Positions 21,861 to 33,255 of a DNA stretch of 64,000 nucleotides are shown piece by piece. The notes under the pieces were generated by a model. The model searched no databases, was not told the origin of the DNA, and was given only the letters and a program-made list of their open reading frames with translations. Source of the stretch: Leuctra nigra (taxonomy: Eukaryota; Arthropoda; Insecta; Plecoptera; Leuctridae); NCBI GenBank assembly GCA_934045905.1, contig OW203762.1, forward strand, positions 1,674,001-1,738,000, read 5' to 3'. The position numbers and the translations under genes are program-made. Every line of letters starts with the position of its first letter. The stretch's first letter is position 1.

Positions 21861-22190
21861 TCTAAGACAACGCTCGGTGTAACGCGTTGATGAGCGAGTC
21901 TTCCTATTGCATGCAATTGATATGCGTTTCCTTGCAGGCCTTGGAACTGCGGAGATAAAATATTTGTTTATCTTGTCACTCATACATTTGCAAATATTTA
22001 AGATTATAGAGTAAAATGTCATTAAAATTACAATAACTTTTGAAGATAACGACAGATTAGTTTAAAAATTGTCAAAAAGACCTAAAATGTTGGTCCCAAT
22101 GACCATGCAAAGTTGATCGGTCAAACGGTTCAAGTTAAAATTAAAAAAATCAAATAGTTGATTTATTTTAATTTTAAATAATCAACTAGG
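21861..22190 (-). mobile_element. Family B fragment, degenerate
   Basis: Begins with a recognisable Family B terminus (ACGCTCGGTGTAACGCGTTG, then ATGAGCGAG) and continues through a few modules including GGTCCCAATGACCATGCAAAG. It lacks the other end. Confidence 0.55.
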
Positions 22191-22208
22191 TATGTATGTA
22201 AATGAAAT

Positions 22209-23718
22209 CCCCATAAAAAACACTTCGTGTAAAAAAAACAGCCAAATCTCTTCAACTAAAAAAAATATGAAATCTAAAAATTCTACACTGAAAAGTATTG
22301 TCCAATTATAAAATATACATCAAATATACATATACATATAGTATACCTATAATATACTGGCCTCCTGCCCTTGAGCAGGTTTAATTTCAATAAATAAATA
22401 ATAATAATGACCTAAAAAAACGATGCGCCAAGTATTTTTTGATTTTCAAATAAAGTTTATACTTGGCTAATTTTTTGATATCACTACTTTTCAGTGCAGA
22501 GTTTTTAGATTTACATTTATTTTTTAGTTGAAGAGACTTGACTTTTTTACGCGAAGTGTTTTTTATGAGGATATCACTCCTTTTTTTAGTTTATTCTTAC
22601 AACTAGTGACACATATCGAATGAACTTACTAAATCCTTTAAAAAAAAACACCCTTTACAATTTGGTTACTACTAATGAAAAATTCCGTATGGTCCGAAAT
22701 ATTTGCTTTAAATGATCTTTCATGAAGAATAGTAAAGGTTTTATTCCAATCGGTCAACCCAGTTCCGAGATACGGCAACTCTTCGGTTTTATAAATGGCT
22801 GCTGAACCTACTGCATTGCCACATAGAATTTATATCTATAAATGATGTGTATCATTTTAAGCTTTCTGAATATGTATTTATTGTATAGGAGGGGGTTATA
22901 ATAATTTATAAATTTGAATGACGTTATTTCCGGTCTCATAAATAGGAAAATTCTAGTTTGACTATTCATATTCCATAAAGATGGCCTTCCGAATCGCTTG
23001 GCGCTAGTTTCATACTGAACTGTCTACTTGTTTTCGAGATATGACGCTACTTCCAGTTTCAAAATGGCGGCTCAAATATCTGATACATTGAATTATAATA
23101 AACATGATTATTTTGTTATAAGCCGTTTCAAATAGTTTATTTATTACATTAAAATGGAAATTTGTGAGATTTAAAAAAATGTGTGACGTCATTTCCGGTT
23201 TTGGTATGAAAAACTGCAAATATTATTGATGATAATACACAAAGTTGACCGTCTAAATTGTTTAGCGCTGGTTTCGTTCAAATCTATTTAGCCGTTAGTG
23301 AGATAAGATGTCACTTCCGGTTTTAAAATGGCGGCTTCCGGATGGTTTTATATCAAGTCACATGAAATGTTAAAAGTACATACGTTACATAAATAATTAA
23401 ATCATCGGATCAACCTTTGTCGCCGAAATGCCAATCGATTTATTTCAAATTTCATGATGTCATTTCCGGTTTCCTTAACAAAATGTTTAGTATTTTAATA
23501 TTGATAATGCATAGATAACCGTCTAAATCGTTTGGAGCAAATTTCGGTCCAATCGGTCCAGCCGTTGACGAGATATAACGTCACTTCCGGTTTTAAAATA
23601 GCAGCACAAAAAAGGCATGGGGGCGAGGCAAATTAGACGCCAAAAGTGCACACGTGGTAAAAATTTCAGATCAATCGGTTCAGCTGTTTAGGCTGTGGCC
23701 TGTTTACCGGATTTGAAT
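22209..23718 (+). mobile_element. Family A repeat, ACACTTCGTG subfamily
   Basis: Starts CCCCATAAAAAACACTTCGTG-like, with palindromic arms around an altered, shortened centre (22300-22410), then a long body with at least six CRE/ETS-like blocks, ending CTGTGGCCTGTTTACCGGAT. It is the opposite-orientation partner of 13283-14841. It joins directly to an RT fragment at about 23719. Confidence 0.7.
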
Positions 23719-23992
23719 ACCAATCTGGCTCCACATATCAATCTTTTCTTGAACACATTCGCTGGTTCCTCCCCACACTACGATATCATCTGCATATACC
23801 AGTGTATTCGTCTCCTGGTCTTCGCTTGGTTCTACTTTTCTCAACAGCTCGTCCATGACAATGACAAATAGTGTCGGGGAAAGAACGCTGCCCTGTCGAA
23901 GTCCTTCCTTCACCTCAAACCATCCTGACTTCCCCTCCACTGTTTGTACACAGCTCTCGTTCTTCTCATATGTGCTCTTGATTCTCTCAATC
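23719..23992 (-). pseudogene. Reverse transcriptase scrap, both ends truncated
   Basis: Minus-strand reading gives ESCVQTVEGKSGWFEVKEG, then GLRQGSVLSPTLF (RT motif B) and LVYADDIVVWG (motif C). Only about 90 residues are present. Resembles the RT of RTE-type LINEs; the class is uncertain at this length. It directly abuts the Family A extension. Confidence 0.8.
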
Positions 23993-24580
23993 TAGTGAGG
24001 TGGATTAGCTTTATATATTGGCAAAACATTTCAAATAGTGAAACTCTATTGCCCTTTTGCACACTTGTAGCTAACATAAAAGCAATTAAAAAACCGCTCA
24101 GACCCAAGCTGGCAAATTACCCCCCTCCCTGCTATGACGTTTTCAAAATGGCGGCTAAATTAAATCATATCTTCTGAACGAAGGCTCGTAGAGTGATGCG
24201 GTTGACGGCAAACGATTCAGGACATTTTATTTAGTTCATAAAAAAATTGTATTACTAATCGATGTTAATTGCAAAATGGCGGCATTGAAAAAGCTGGTTT
24301 TTTCATATTGTTCAGATTAAAACTTACATACAAAACCAAACTTCAAGAAACATTTTTTTTATTTTTATATAGTGATATCTTGGTGTAATCCATTAAGGTG
24401 ATACTAGCGCTCGGCCGTTTTAGAAAATTGAGAGAGAAAAATTGTTTCATAAGTGAGTGTAACTTTTACAGGATGTTCACATGATCAGTCTGATTGTATA
24501 TTAGTAGCCCTTTTTAATTTTTGCTTATTGCATCGTTAATTAGGCGCCGGTTATTCAACAAAACCGCGCAAAACGATGAA
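23993..24580. repeat. Family C-like repetitive DNA
   Basis: Non-coding, with blocks containing CAAAATGGCGGC and, at 24470-24560, text related in inverse to 50330-50560 (for example ATGATCAGTCTGATTG). Probably a further non-autonomous element; ends not defined. Confidence 0.4.
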
Positions 24581-24581
24581 A

Positions 24582-24881
24582 TTTGCGATACGATTGGAGA
24601 CCAAACCCGTAAACCAATTGATCTCAAATTTTAATCATGATTAGATGAAAGACAAACTTAGGGTTATCCCTTGGCACATTTTTGAAATTTAATTTTATAC
24701 GGCGCCCAGGGAGACAAGAAAATAGCTAATTTTTCACCAAAAATCCACTAAAATTACTAATTAACGAAACAAAAAATTTAAAATGTACCAAGGGATAACC
24801 CTAAGTTTGTCTTTTATCTAATCACAATTAAAATTTCAAATAATTTGGTCTACCCATTTCGTCTCCAATCGTATCGCAAAA
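24582..24881. repeat. Long inverted repeat, about 115-bp arms
   Basis: Left arm 24582-24697 (TTTGCGATACGATTGGAGAC ... ACTTAGGGTTATCCCTTGG) pairs with right arm 24768-24881 (CCAAGGGATAACCCTAAGT ... GTCTCCAATCGTATCGCAAA), imperfectly, around a 70-bp loop. Looks like the palindromic part of a MITE. Confidence 0.65.
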
Positions 24882-25439
24882 AGTGTCTACAAAACGCAGC
24901 AAAATCGCTCGCGCTTGCAGCACCTTAAGTTTATTTGTTATGCTGTCTTTATTTCCAAAATGATGGCCGATGTAAAAAAAATCTCAAACAAAATATTTAT
25001 TTCCTCCGGAACCAAAAAATTTAGAGCATTTCCGTTTTCAGGAATTAATAGAAAATCATTATCTTATTATAAAAAGTAATTTTTGGAAGAAATATTTTAA
25101 AAATGGCGTCGAACGAAATTATCGTTTTTTCGGGTTTTCAATTATTTTAACAAGGACAACGTGCAAAGAGAGCAAAACGAACTATCGGAAATTGTTATTC
25201 ATAGTTTACTGGATGATACCAAAAAGTTTGGTTGATCTAAAACTCCTAGTTTAAAAATGGCGGCCAATTGACGTTGAGGACACGTTTCACATCATATCTC
25301 AAAAAGTATGGCACTTAGAACAGTGCGGTTGTGCGGTTGACGCGAAAAACAGGTCAGAGTTTTTCTTCGATCTAGTTGAAGTCCTTTTGCGCCAAGTCCT
25401 TTTGTAAAGTATTTCTTGGTGTTTATTCTTTTATTTCAA
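24882..25439. other. Repetitive non-coding DNA
   Basis: Several CAAAATGGCGGC-like and AAATATTTC-rich modules related in style to Family A but without its ends. No gene seen. Confidence 0.35.
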
Positions 25440-25734
25440 AAATACGATTAAATATTTGGAAATGTCATTGACTCGGCTCCCTTTTTGATATCTCTCCTTT
25501 TCGGTGTTGATTTTTTTTTAAAGTAAAGAGACTTGGCTGCCTTTTTTACACGGAGTGTTTTTTTCTGGGATATCACTTCTTTTGTTAGTTTATTCATACA
25601 GCTTGTAGCACATGTCCGAGCAAGGACTAATTTCTTTAAAAAAATACGCCTCAACCGATTTGGATACTAAGAGAAGTTGCGTTTGGTATAAAATTTGGTA
25701 AAATGATTATCCAAGAAGAATAGCTTAAGTTTCG

Positions 25735-26940
25735 TTACAATCGGTCCAGCCGTTTTCGATACATGACGTCACTTACGGTTTTGAAATGGCGGCGAAAATA
25801 ATGTAGTCTTGAATTCATAATTATAAGTCCTACAAAATTGCATAATTTGATTGAAATCGGTACAGCCGTTTTTGATATATACGTCACTTCCGGTTTTGAA
25901 ATGGCGGCCGAAAATAATGTCGCCTTGAATTCATAATTATTAGTCTTACATATTTCCATAATTTGGTTGCAATCGGTACAGCCGTTTTCGATATATGACG
26001 TCACTTCCGGTTTTAGCATTGGCGGTCCAAAATAATGTCGTCTTTAATTAATAATTATATGTCCTACATATTTACATTATTTAGTTGCAATCGGTACAGC
26101 CGTTTTCGATATATGACGTCACTTCCGGGTTTAACAATGGCGGCCGAAAATAATGTCGACTTTAATTCATAATTATTAGCCTTCACATTTCCAAAATCTG
26201 GTTGCAATCGGTACAGCCGTTTTCGATATATGACGTCACTTCCGGTTTCAAAAATGGCCGCCGAGAACACTGCAACCTTGAATTTATAATTATTTACAAA
26301 GTACGTTTAGTAATATCTACTTAAAAGTATAAAGTGGTGAATTTAGTGTCATTTAGCATATTTATGACTCCATTTAGCATATTTATGACGTCATTTCCGG
26401 TATAGGTAACAAGAAAACAATCTAGTTGATACTTCATGAACGACCATCTGAATTCATAATCCCTATATTTCCGTAAAATCTGTCATGCCGTTTGACATAT
26501 ATATGATGTCACTTCCGGTTTCATTTAGTGGTTCCTGCCGCCATTCCCAGTGCCGTTAATTTGTTTATTTATTTTCACAATTGATTTTTTAAATAAATTG
26601 CAGAATGAATACGCAGGAGCTTTCAGTTGTAATCGGTACAGGCGTTTTAGATATATGACGTCACTTCCGGTTTCAGGAATGGCGGCCGAAAACACTGTTA
26701 CCTTGAATTTATAAATTGTATTGACTATGTTACAATGTAAGTGAATTATGTATGTATTTTAAGTATAATTTGTTGAAATGAGTTAAATATTGCGTATTTA
26801 TGACGTCACTTCCGGTTTAGAAAATAAGATTTTTTTTTTTTATTGATACTTCATATAGATGATCATCTAAATCGAATGGCGCTAATTTCGTTCTAATCGG
26901 TCCAGACGTTTATGAGATATGACGTCACTTCCGGTTTAAA
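25735..26940 (+). repeat. Array of CRE/ETS/YY1-like blocks, period about 117 bp
   Basis: Ten blocks of TGACGTCACTTCCGG or a close variant begin at about 25764, 25880, 25996, 26114, 26231, 26386, 26504, 26656, 26801 and 26920. The first five are spaced 116-118 bp; later gaps alternate between about 118 and 150 bp. Most are followed by AATGGCGGC and preceded by CAGCCGTTTTCGATATA. Confidence 0.8.
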
Positions 26941-27321
26941 AATGGCGGCACAAAAAAATTATAAGAGCCAAGGTATCGTCAGACGCCAAAAGTGCATATG
27001 TGGTAAAAATTTAAGGTTGATCGGTTCAGCCGTTTAGGCTGGGGCGGTGATAGCAACCTTTTCGGGCAGCAGAATCATCATCATCATCATCATCATCACA
27101 TCATCATCTGAAGAAGAAGAAAGCGGGGCAATTTCACGATTTTCACGGCCCTCTAGTTCGTAAACGGCATGACTGATTGTTGTCGCGTGATGTATAATAT
27201 GTAGTCGGGTGGGCCATAGCTCATAAATAAGTAATTTCACAACAATGAGAGATTTTCCATTGTTGAGATCCAGTAGACCGAAAATGCTATGTTGTTGCTT
27301 ACAGTAAAAGTAGTTGGTCTG

Positions 27322-27480
27322 GGGGCCAATTCTTGAGTTTTCATGTTTTGAAACCATGTGTGGTTTCATTGTTCAAAACGTAAAAAAGTTGAAGACTAAG
27401 CAATAGTTGTCAACTTTTTTACGTTTTAAACAATGAAACCACACATGGTTTCAAAACATGAAAACTCAAGAATTGGCCTC
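27322..27480. mobile_element. Harbinger-like MITE with 3-bp duplication
   Basis: 159 bp, almost entirely palindromic: termini GGGGCCAATTCTTGAG and its inverse CTCAAGAATTGGCCTC, arms of about 66 bp. Flanked by CTG on both sides (27319-27321 and 27481-27483), where other Family A copies (for example 34479) have a single CTG. A three-base CWG-type target and GGG-type ends fit PIF/Harbinger. Confidence 0.65.
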
Positions 27481-27574
27481 CTGCTCCTCAGTTTATATAG
27501 GCATTTACGGTATGTCGAGTGACTGTGCGAGTGTACGGTACGACTTGGCTGTGTGGAGCGACCGCTCCACTAGA

Positions 27575-28059
27575 TTTTAAGATCTTCATGGCTTAAAAAA
27601 ATAAGTCTCTATTATTAACAGTAATGAAAATACAATTGTTTCAAGAACCACCTGAAAAATGAATTTTTGAGGGGCCCGTTTCCCGGACCCCGTTCAAAAT
27701 ATGGAAAAACACTGAAAGAGCCCATCGGCTTCCTAGCATACCAAATATTAACAAAATCGGAGTCGTGCATGAAAATCGATTTGTGGGTTTGGCTTGGAAT
27801 TACCCTTATCTTATCTATACATTTTTGGCAGGTTATCTTTATCTTTGTGATACAAAGATACTACAAAAGTATCTAAAGTTCGTACTACAAAATTGGATAA
27901 AAAATTGCTAACTTTATGTTTTTATATTTGTTTTAATTAACATCTTTGGACATGTCGAATAGTATCTGAATCCTTCTAGATATTTGATGAGGAATGCAAA
28001 GTGATGTTTAGTGTTCATTTTATATTTCATTTTTAATATTTTAATTGAATTCAAATTTC
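27575..28059. other. AT-rich DNA, nothing recognised
   Basis: No gene or repeat recognised. A 69-residue open frame (27667-27876) has no family features. Confidence 0.4.
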
Positions 28060-28287
28060 AAGTTTTTTTTACTTCAAAGAAAAATCAAATTTTTTACTTG
28101 GTTGATGCTGGATATTAAATGATACCCTGAACAGAATTCGTAGTTTTGTTCCAATCAGTTCAGTTTTCTTCGCTATTACTTCGGGTTTAAAACGGATAAA
28201 AGCTACGCCATATCATTGCTGAAATCGCTGCTATGTTCAGCGTGTAAATGTCAGGGCTTGGCTGTGTGAAGCGACCTCACAACTAGA
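28060..28287 (+). repeat. Diverged Family A-like 3' end
   Basis: A module GTTCCAATCAGTTCAG followed by GGCTTGGCTGTGTGAAGCGA and CTCACAACTAGAT. Same order as Family A ends but the hairpin is mostly lost. Confidence 0.45.
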
Positions 28288-29192
28288 TAAATCTTCCCTC
28301 GGGACGTTGAGTCATTGTTCTGGAGCTGCTCCTGTTGACAGCCAGGCTTCAAGACATGGGAAGAATAGAAGAAGAAGGAAATGAAAATAATAGCCGGACG
28401 GGTGAAGGAAAGTCAAGAAAGTGTCGCTCTTGCCAAATAAAGATGAGACTCGAGCGAGGAAATGTGATGTTTTCGGTCGTGGAAAAGTGAAAGTGAAGGA
28501 AAAGGAAAAGCAGAGCTCAAACAATTCACAGTTTGTTTCCAATCCCATTTGAACTTTTAATCGACTCCTTCACATTCATCTCCATGGAGTTAGAAACAAT
28601 TAATTACCTCCTTATTCTGTACAAATAAAACATTTAGAAGAAAATACTGAGTGTAGGTATAAGTGTTAGGGCCTCAAAATTGCACCCAAACAAACAAAAC
28701 AACTAGGAAACTTCCTCAGTGACAGAAATACCTGGAAACAATTACAACAATAATCAGCTGCAGACATGGGCATGGGCTTACTGATGGAATAAGACCTCAA
28801 ACATCAGCATTAAACCATTCTTCCTTACTGATCCAATATGATCTTAATGACAGTTCAACTAATACTACGCCAAAATAATTCATACTTATTTGCAGTGCAA
28901 CGATGCCAGATGTATGGTAAATTTTTCACAATACTTTCTATTTCTTTCTTATTTGGCAGGTAATTGTCTATATTTGGCCAAATTATCTATATTTTTTCAT
29001 GACTGCGTTTCGCTTTAAATATAAATAAGTTCCATAGAATAGCGAAAAAACACAATCACATATCAGTGATCACATTTATATAAACCAAATGGATGGCTAA
29101 ATTGACTAATAGGAGGCTACTACATACCGGATCGTTTGTAAAAACGGTCATGATGACTGGTTAACCTGCATATCTCCGAAACATGTTAGTGT
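28288..29192. other. Unassigned DNA
   Basis: No gene recognised. A serine/phenylalanine-rich 78-residue minus-strand frame at 28312-28548 looks like chance. Confidence 0.4.
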
Positions 29193-30325
29193 TGCGCAGT
29201 GCATCTCACAACAGAAATGTTCGAAGCATTGTGTGCGGTGCGCAGTGCATCTCACAACAGAAATGTTCGAAGCATTGTGTGCGGTGCGCAGTGCATCTCA
29301 CAACAGAAATGTTCGAAGCATTGTGTGCGGTGCGCAGTGCATCTCACAACAGAAATGTTCGAAGCATTGTGTGCGGTGCGCAGGGCATCTCACAACAGAA
29401 ATGTTCGAAGCATTGTGTGCGGTGCGCAGTGCATCTCACAACAGAAATGTTCGAAGCATTGTGTGCGGTGCGCAGCGCATCTCACAACAGAAATGTTCGA
29501 AGCATTGTGTGCGGTGCGCAGTGCATCTCACAACAGAAATGTTCGAAGCATTGTGTGCGGTGCGCAGCGCATCTCACAACAGAAATGTTCGAAGCATTGT
29601 GTGCGGTGCGCAGTGCATCTCACAACAGAAATGTTCGAAGCATTGTGTGCGGTGCGCAGTGCATCTCACAACAGAAATGTTCGAAGCATTGTGTGCGGTG
29701 CGCAGTGCATCTCACAACAGAAATGTTCGAAGCATTGTGTGCGGTGCGCAGTGCATCTCACAACAGAAATGTTCGAAGCATTGTGTGCGGTGCGCAGTGC
29801 ATCTCTCAACAGAAATGTTCGAAGCATTGTGTGCGGTGCGCAGTGCATTTTACAGCAGAAATGTTCGAAGCATTGTGTGCGGTGCGCAGTGCATCTCACA
29901 ACAGAAATGTTCGAAGCATTGTGTGCGGTGCGCAGTGCATCTCACAACAGAAATGTTCGAAGCATTGTGTGCGGTGCGCAGTGCATCTCACAAAAGAAAT
30001 GTTCGAAGCATTGTGTGCGGTGCGCAGTGCATCTCACAACAGAAATGTTCGAAGCATTGTGTGCGGTGCGCAGTGCATCTCACAACAGAAATGTTCGAAG
30101 CATTGTGTGCGGTGCGCAGTGCATCTCACAACAGAAATGTTCGAAGCATTGTGTGCGGTGCGCAGTGCATCTCACAACAGAAATGTTCGAAGCATTGTGT
30201 GCGGTGCGCAGTGCATCTCACAACAGAAATGTTCGAAGCATTGTGTGCGGTGCGCAGTGCATCTCACAACAGAAATGTTCGAAGCATTGTGTGCGGTGCG
30301 AAGTGCATCTCACAACAGAAATGTT
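29193..30325 (+). repeat. 46-bp satellite array, about 24 copies
   Basis: Unit begins TGCGCAGTGCATCTCACAAC and ends GAAGCATTGTGTGCGG. Copies are nearly identical, with rare changes (CAGCGCAT, CAGGGCAT, CTCTCAAC, TTTTACAGC, CAAAAGAAA). The period is not a multiple of three and no forward frame contains a stop, so all three plus frames are open for over 400 codons; this is a satellite, not a gene. The right end replaces the first 35 bp or so of a Family B copy. Confidence 0.95.
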
Positions 30326-31335
30326 TGGCCTTATGGCCCTTTCACTGTGTGTTTTTTTTGTGTGTTCACAGCCCAGGTCAAAAAGCACAACCAATCGATC
30401 TGAAATTTTGCACATTTACTAACGTAATATATGCGGTCCCTGGGATCGTTTTTGAACGGGATCATGTGATTGGTTCAAATTTTTAAAAAAAATCTTTCGA
30501 TTGGTTGTTCCAATCAATTTGAAATTTTGACAAGTCATTACGACCAACATTGTACCTAATCTTACAAAGTTTCAGCCAAATCCTCCGCTTGGTTAAAATT
30601 TAAAAAAATCTTTCATATGATTTTCGAAATTTTAACTAGAACCGTATGACCGATCGACTTAAAACTTTGCATGGTCATTGGGACCAACATTATCTGTATT
30701 TTTGAAAATTTTCAGATCTGTTTTTAAATCCAAAAGTTATTGACATTTTACGGACATTTTGCGTGTTGGCTGTCAAATTACTAAAAAAAATTGATCACGG
30801 CTACTTCGACTCTATATAGTTCCAAGGTAGTTAGAGCAACTTTCAAACGTATGAAACTGATCATGAGTGGTCACAGGTATATTTTTTTAAATAGATCCTA
30901 TGATTTTTGAATTGATTGATTGATTTATTAGTTACAAATTGTATGGCATACAGGTGGTAATAATTTTAAGATAAGTTAAGATTAATGTTAATAATTATAT
31001 TAGATGTTAGAATACAACAAAGGACAAGATAACCATAGTAACAATGTTATGGTATAATATAATTAAAACTAAAATTAAAACTAAAACTAGATCTAGTTAA
31101 TTTCAACTAATCAAGGAACATTTTAATCATAAAGGTTCAATCGATCAACTTAAACCTTTGCATGGTTATTGGGACTAATACTTCAGGAATATTTGGAGAT
31201 TTTTATACCCACAAGTCTGACGAATTGTAAGAATTATTGGCTTTTAATGATATTTTCGATAGACATAATTTCGGTTCGAGGTGTTGCGCGTGTCCGTGCT
31301 CGCTCATCAACGCGTTACACAGAGCGTTTTCCTCG
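30326..31335 (+). mobile_element. Family B repeat, 5' end replaced by satellite
   Basis: Enters at TTATGGCCCTTTCACTGTGTG (canonical copies have the GAGCGAGCG end just upstream) and runs to GTGCTCGCTCATCAACGCGT and GCGTTTTCCTCGT, with terminal CTAG mutated to CTCG. Compared with 58390-58440, about 210 bp (30912-31120) is an extra AT-rich insertion. Confidence 0.7.
30912..31120. repeat. Insertion inside Family B
   Basis: AT-rich segment beginning TTGATTGATTGATTTATTAG and ending with repeated AAAACTAAAATTAAAACTA. Absent from other Family B copies at the same point. Could be a LINE or SINE tail; identity unknown. Confidence 0.45.
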
Positions 31336-31696
31336 TTTAAGAATTTAAATAGTCAAATCGACCAATATTTGTGTTTGAATCGCGTTACAATGCATTAAAT
31401 TCATAATGAAAGTCAACAATTCTCCGGGCCTGCGCGGCCCAAACCCGCGTATTATATTCTAAAGACCTAACCACGATTGGCATAGCATAGCATAAGGCGC
31501 ACATGAACAGTGTTGTAATTAGATAATTTTATTTTTATCTAGATAAAGATAAAGATAACGCGCCAAAAATTTATCTAGATAAGATAATAGATAAAATTCC
31601 AAAAAATCATCTAGATAATAGATAAAAATAAAAAATATTTATCTAGATAATTGTAATAGATAATATATAATTTTTACCAAACAGTAGTACGTAATT
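31336..31696. repeat. TAGATAA-rich dispersed repeat
   Basis: From 31508, CAGTGTTGTAATTAGATAA is followed by repeated TATCTAGATAA phrases to about 31670. A second partial copy starts at 33133 (CAGTGTTGTGATTAGATAA). The CAGTGTTG start suggests a hAT-type end, but no matching other end was found. Confidence 0.5.
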
Positions 31697-32293
31697 CAGT
31701 GGACTCAACCTTTTTTATTTATTCTAATACGAATTTGCTTTTGTTGGCGGGCCGCATTTTTAAAATACAATAATGCTTACGTGCTCAGATAGGATCATTC
31801 CAGGCGCGCAGGAACTACTTATTCATTGGGGGTGTGGGGGGCGAAGCCCCTCAGTTTTAGCCCCGCAGGGCGCTTTTTTTTAATTTAACAATTTAAAAGT
31901 GATTCTTGGGCTTTAAAATGCACGAACTGTAGCAAAAGGTTCCCTCCAATTGTTGCCTACGGGTCTGGTTCTGGTTCATTCAGTGTCTTTTGTTTATTAG
32001 GAAACGAATCGAACAATATTTCACACGCCAAACCAAACACTTTTTACAATTTTCGGAATTGCTAATTGGCTTCATTTTCGTTGCAACAAGACTGTATGAA
32101 GTTACATTTAGCTTTCGTCGCATTTCAGCCCGATGCGTGGGTCCTAGCATGACAACTCTCAAAATTTATCTCAAAAGAATAGAGAAATTATTATTTTTAT
32201 AATATTATTTTCACAGTGGACACATTTTTAAATAAGTTATAAAACATCAACTGGAGGGCCACAAAAATTTGTGTCGCAGGTTGAGTACCACTG
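31697..32293. mobile_element. hAT-type MITE, diverged
   Basis: Left end CAGTGGACTCAACC, right end GGTTGAGTACCACTG (inverse CAGTGGTACTCAACC). Flanking octamers ACGTAATT and ACCTAAAT agree at six of eight positions, consistent with an aged 8-bp duplication. 597 bp, no transposase coding. Confidence 0.65.
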
Positions 32294-32598
32294 ACCTAAA
32301 TACTAAATGTTTTCATGCAAAGTCAAATAATGAAATTAATCTAGTCGGGCGCTAGCTCGACGCTGCCAAGCACCGCTCTAATACAACGTGCGAGCTACTA
32401 CCACATACTTATACCGTAACGGCTTAAGTGGTCGAAACGAGGTGTCGATAGGCATCCATGCAGTGAGAAATGAAAGTTAAAAACCATAGTTATCGGGTAT
32501 TATTAACCATCTGACAACACCTAACCAAAAATCAAAGTGCTGCGATCATCCCTTCGGGGTGAATTTTGGGCCTCAAACATGCAAGAATTGACTTTCAT

Positions 32599-32632
<34 letters not shown>

Positions 32633-32990
32633 ACTAGCTGCGCACGGTCGATTTGCTTGCCCTTTTCTACAGATTGCATGGTTTGGTCTAGAGAGTTGAA
32701 ATTTGGTAGACACATAGAGTCCCCCTTCTCACGCCTACTTTTGAAAGAAAATCGGGAGAATTTTGACCGGAAGTGAAGTTATTCTAATTTTAAATTGTAA
32801 ATTTTTTAAAAAGTCGAACGGGTCTATCGAGAGTTTTGAAATTTGGCAACATTAAAGACAATGTATTGTTAGACACTCCACTTCAAGAAAAAACAAAATT
32901 TTCAAACCGGAAGTGGAAAAATTATCAATAATAAGCGTTCCGCTCTTCCCCTTCATCTACCAATACAGCAGCTTCGCTCTCAACTCCACA
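32294..32990. other. Non-coding DNA with (TAGT)n and CCGGAAGTG modules
   Basis: A (TTAG)n run at about 32599-32630. Then two modules with GTTGAAATTTGGTAGAC/TTTGAAATTTGGCAAC and ACCGGAAGTG. No gene. Confidence 0.45.
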
Positions 32991-33120
32991 AACCCTGTCG
33001 GCCTGAATAGCTCAATTATCGGAGGCAGCTGGCTTGTATTACGCATAACGGGTTCGATTCCCGATCCTAGAAAAACTTTTTTTTCACATCATTCTTTTTT
33101 AATTTGTGTAAGCGATGATA
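32991..33120 (+). mobile_element. tRNA-like SINE head, degenerate
   Basis: GGCCTGAATAGCTCAATTATCGG (A-box-like) and GGGTTCGATTCCCG (B box) 45 bp apart, followed by a T-rich stretch. The cloverleaf is imperfect. Probably a SINE; body not defined. Confidence 0.4.
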
Positions 33121-33255
33121 CCTTCCAGTATCAGTGTTGTGATTAGATAATTTTATTTTTATCTAGATAAAGATAAAGATAACACGCCAAAAATGTATCT
33201 AGATAAGATAATAGAGAGAGAGAGTTTTATTCCTTAGGCTGCCCAGTAAAACTTA

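Larger units (their letters stand above)
25440..27574 (+). mobile_element. Family A repeat with a tandem 117-bp array
   Basis: Starts within the right arm of the palindromic head (about 25462), contains an internal array at 25735-26940, and ends with the canonical GACTTGGCTG, GTGGAGCG-AC-CGCTCCAC and CTAGA followed by T. A 159-bp Harbinger-like MITE (27322-27480) is nested in the 3' part. An (ATC)n run is at 27076-27105. Confidence 0.7.

Noticed and set aside
29193..30325. CRISPR array
   Set aside because: Units are contiguous 46-bp copies with no unique spacers, in a eukaryotic retrotransposon context.
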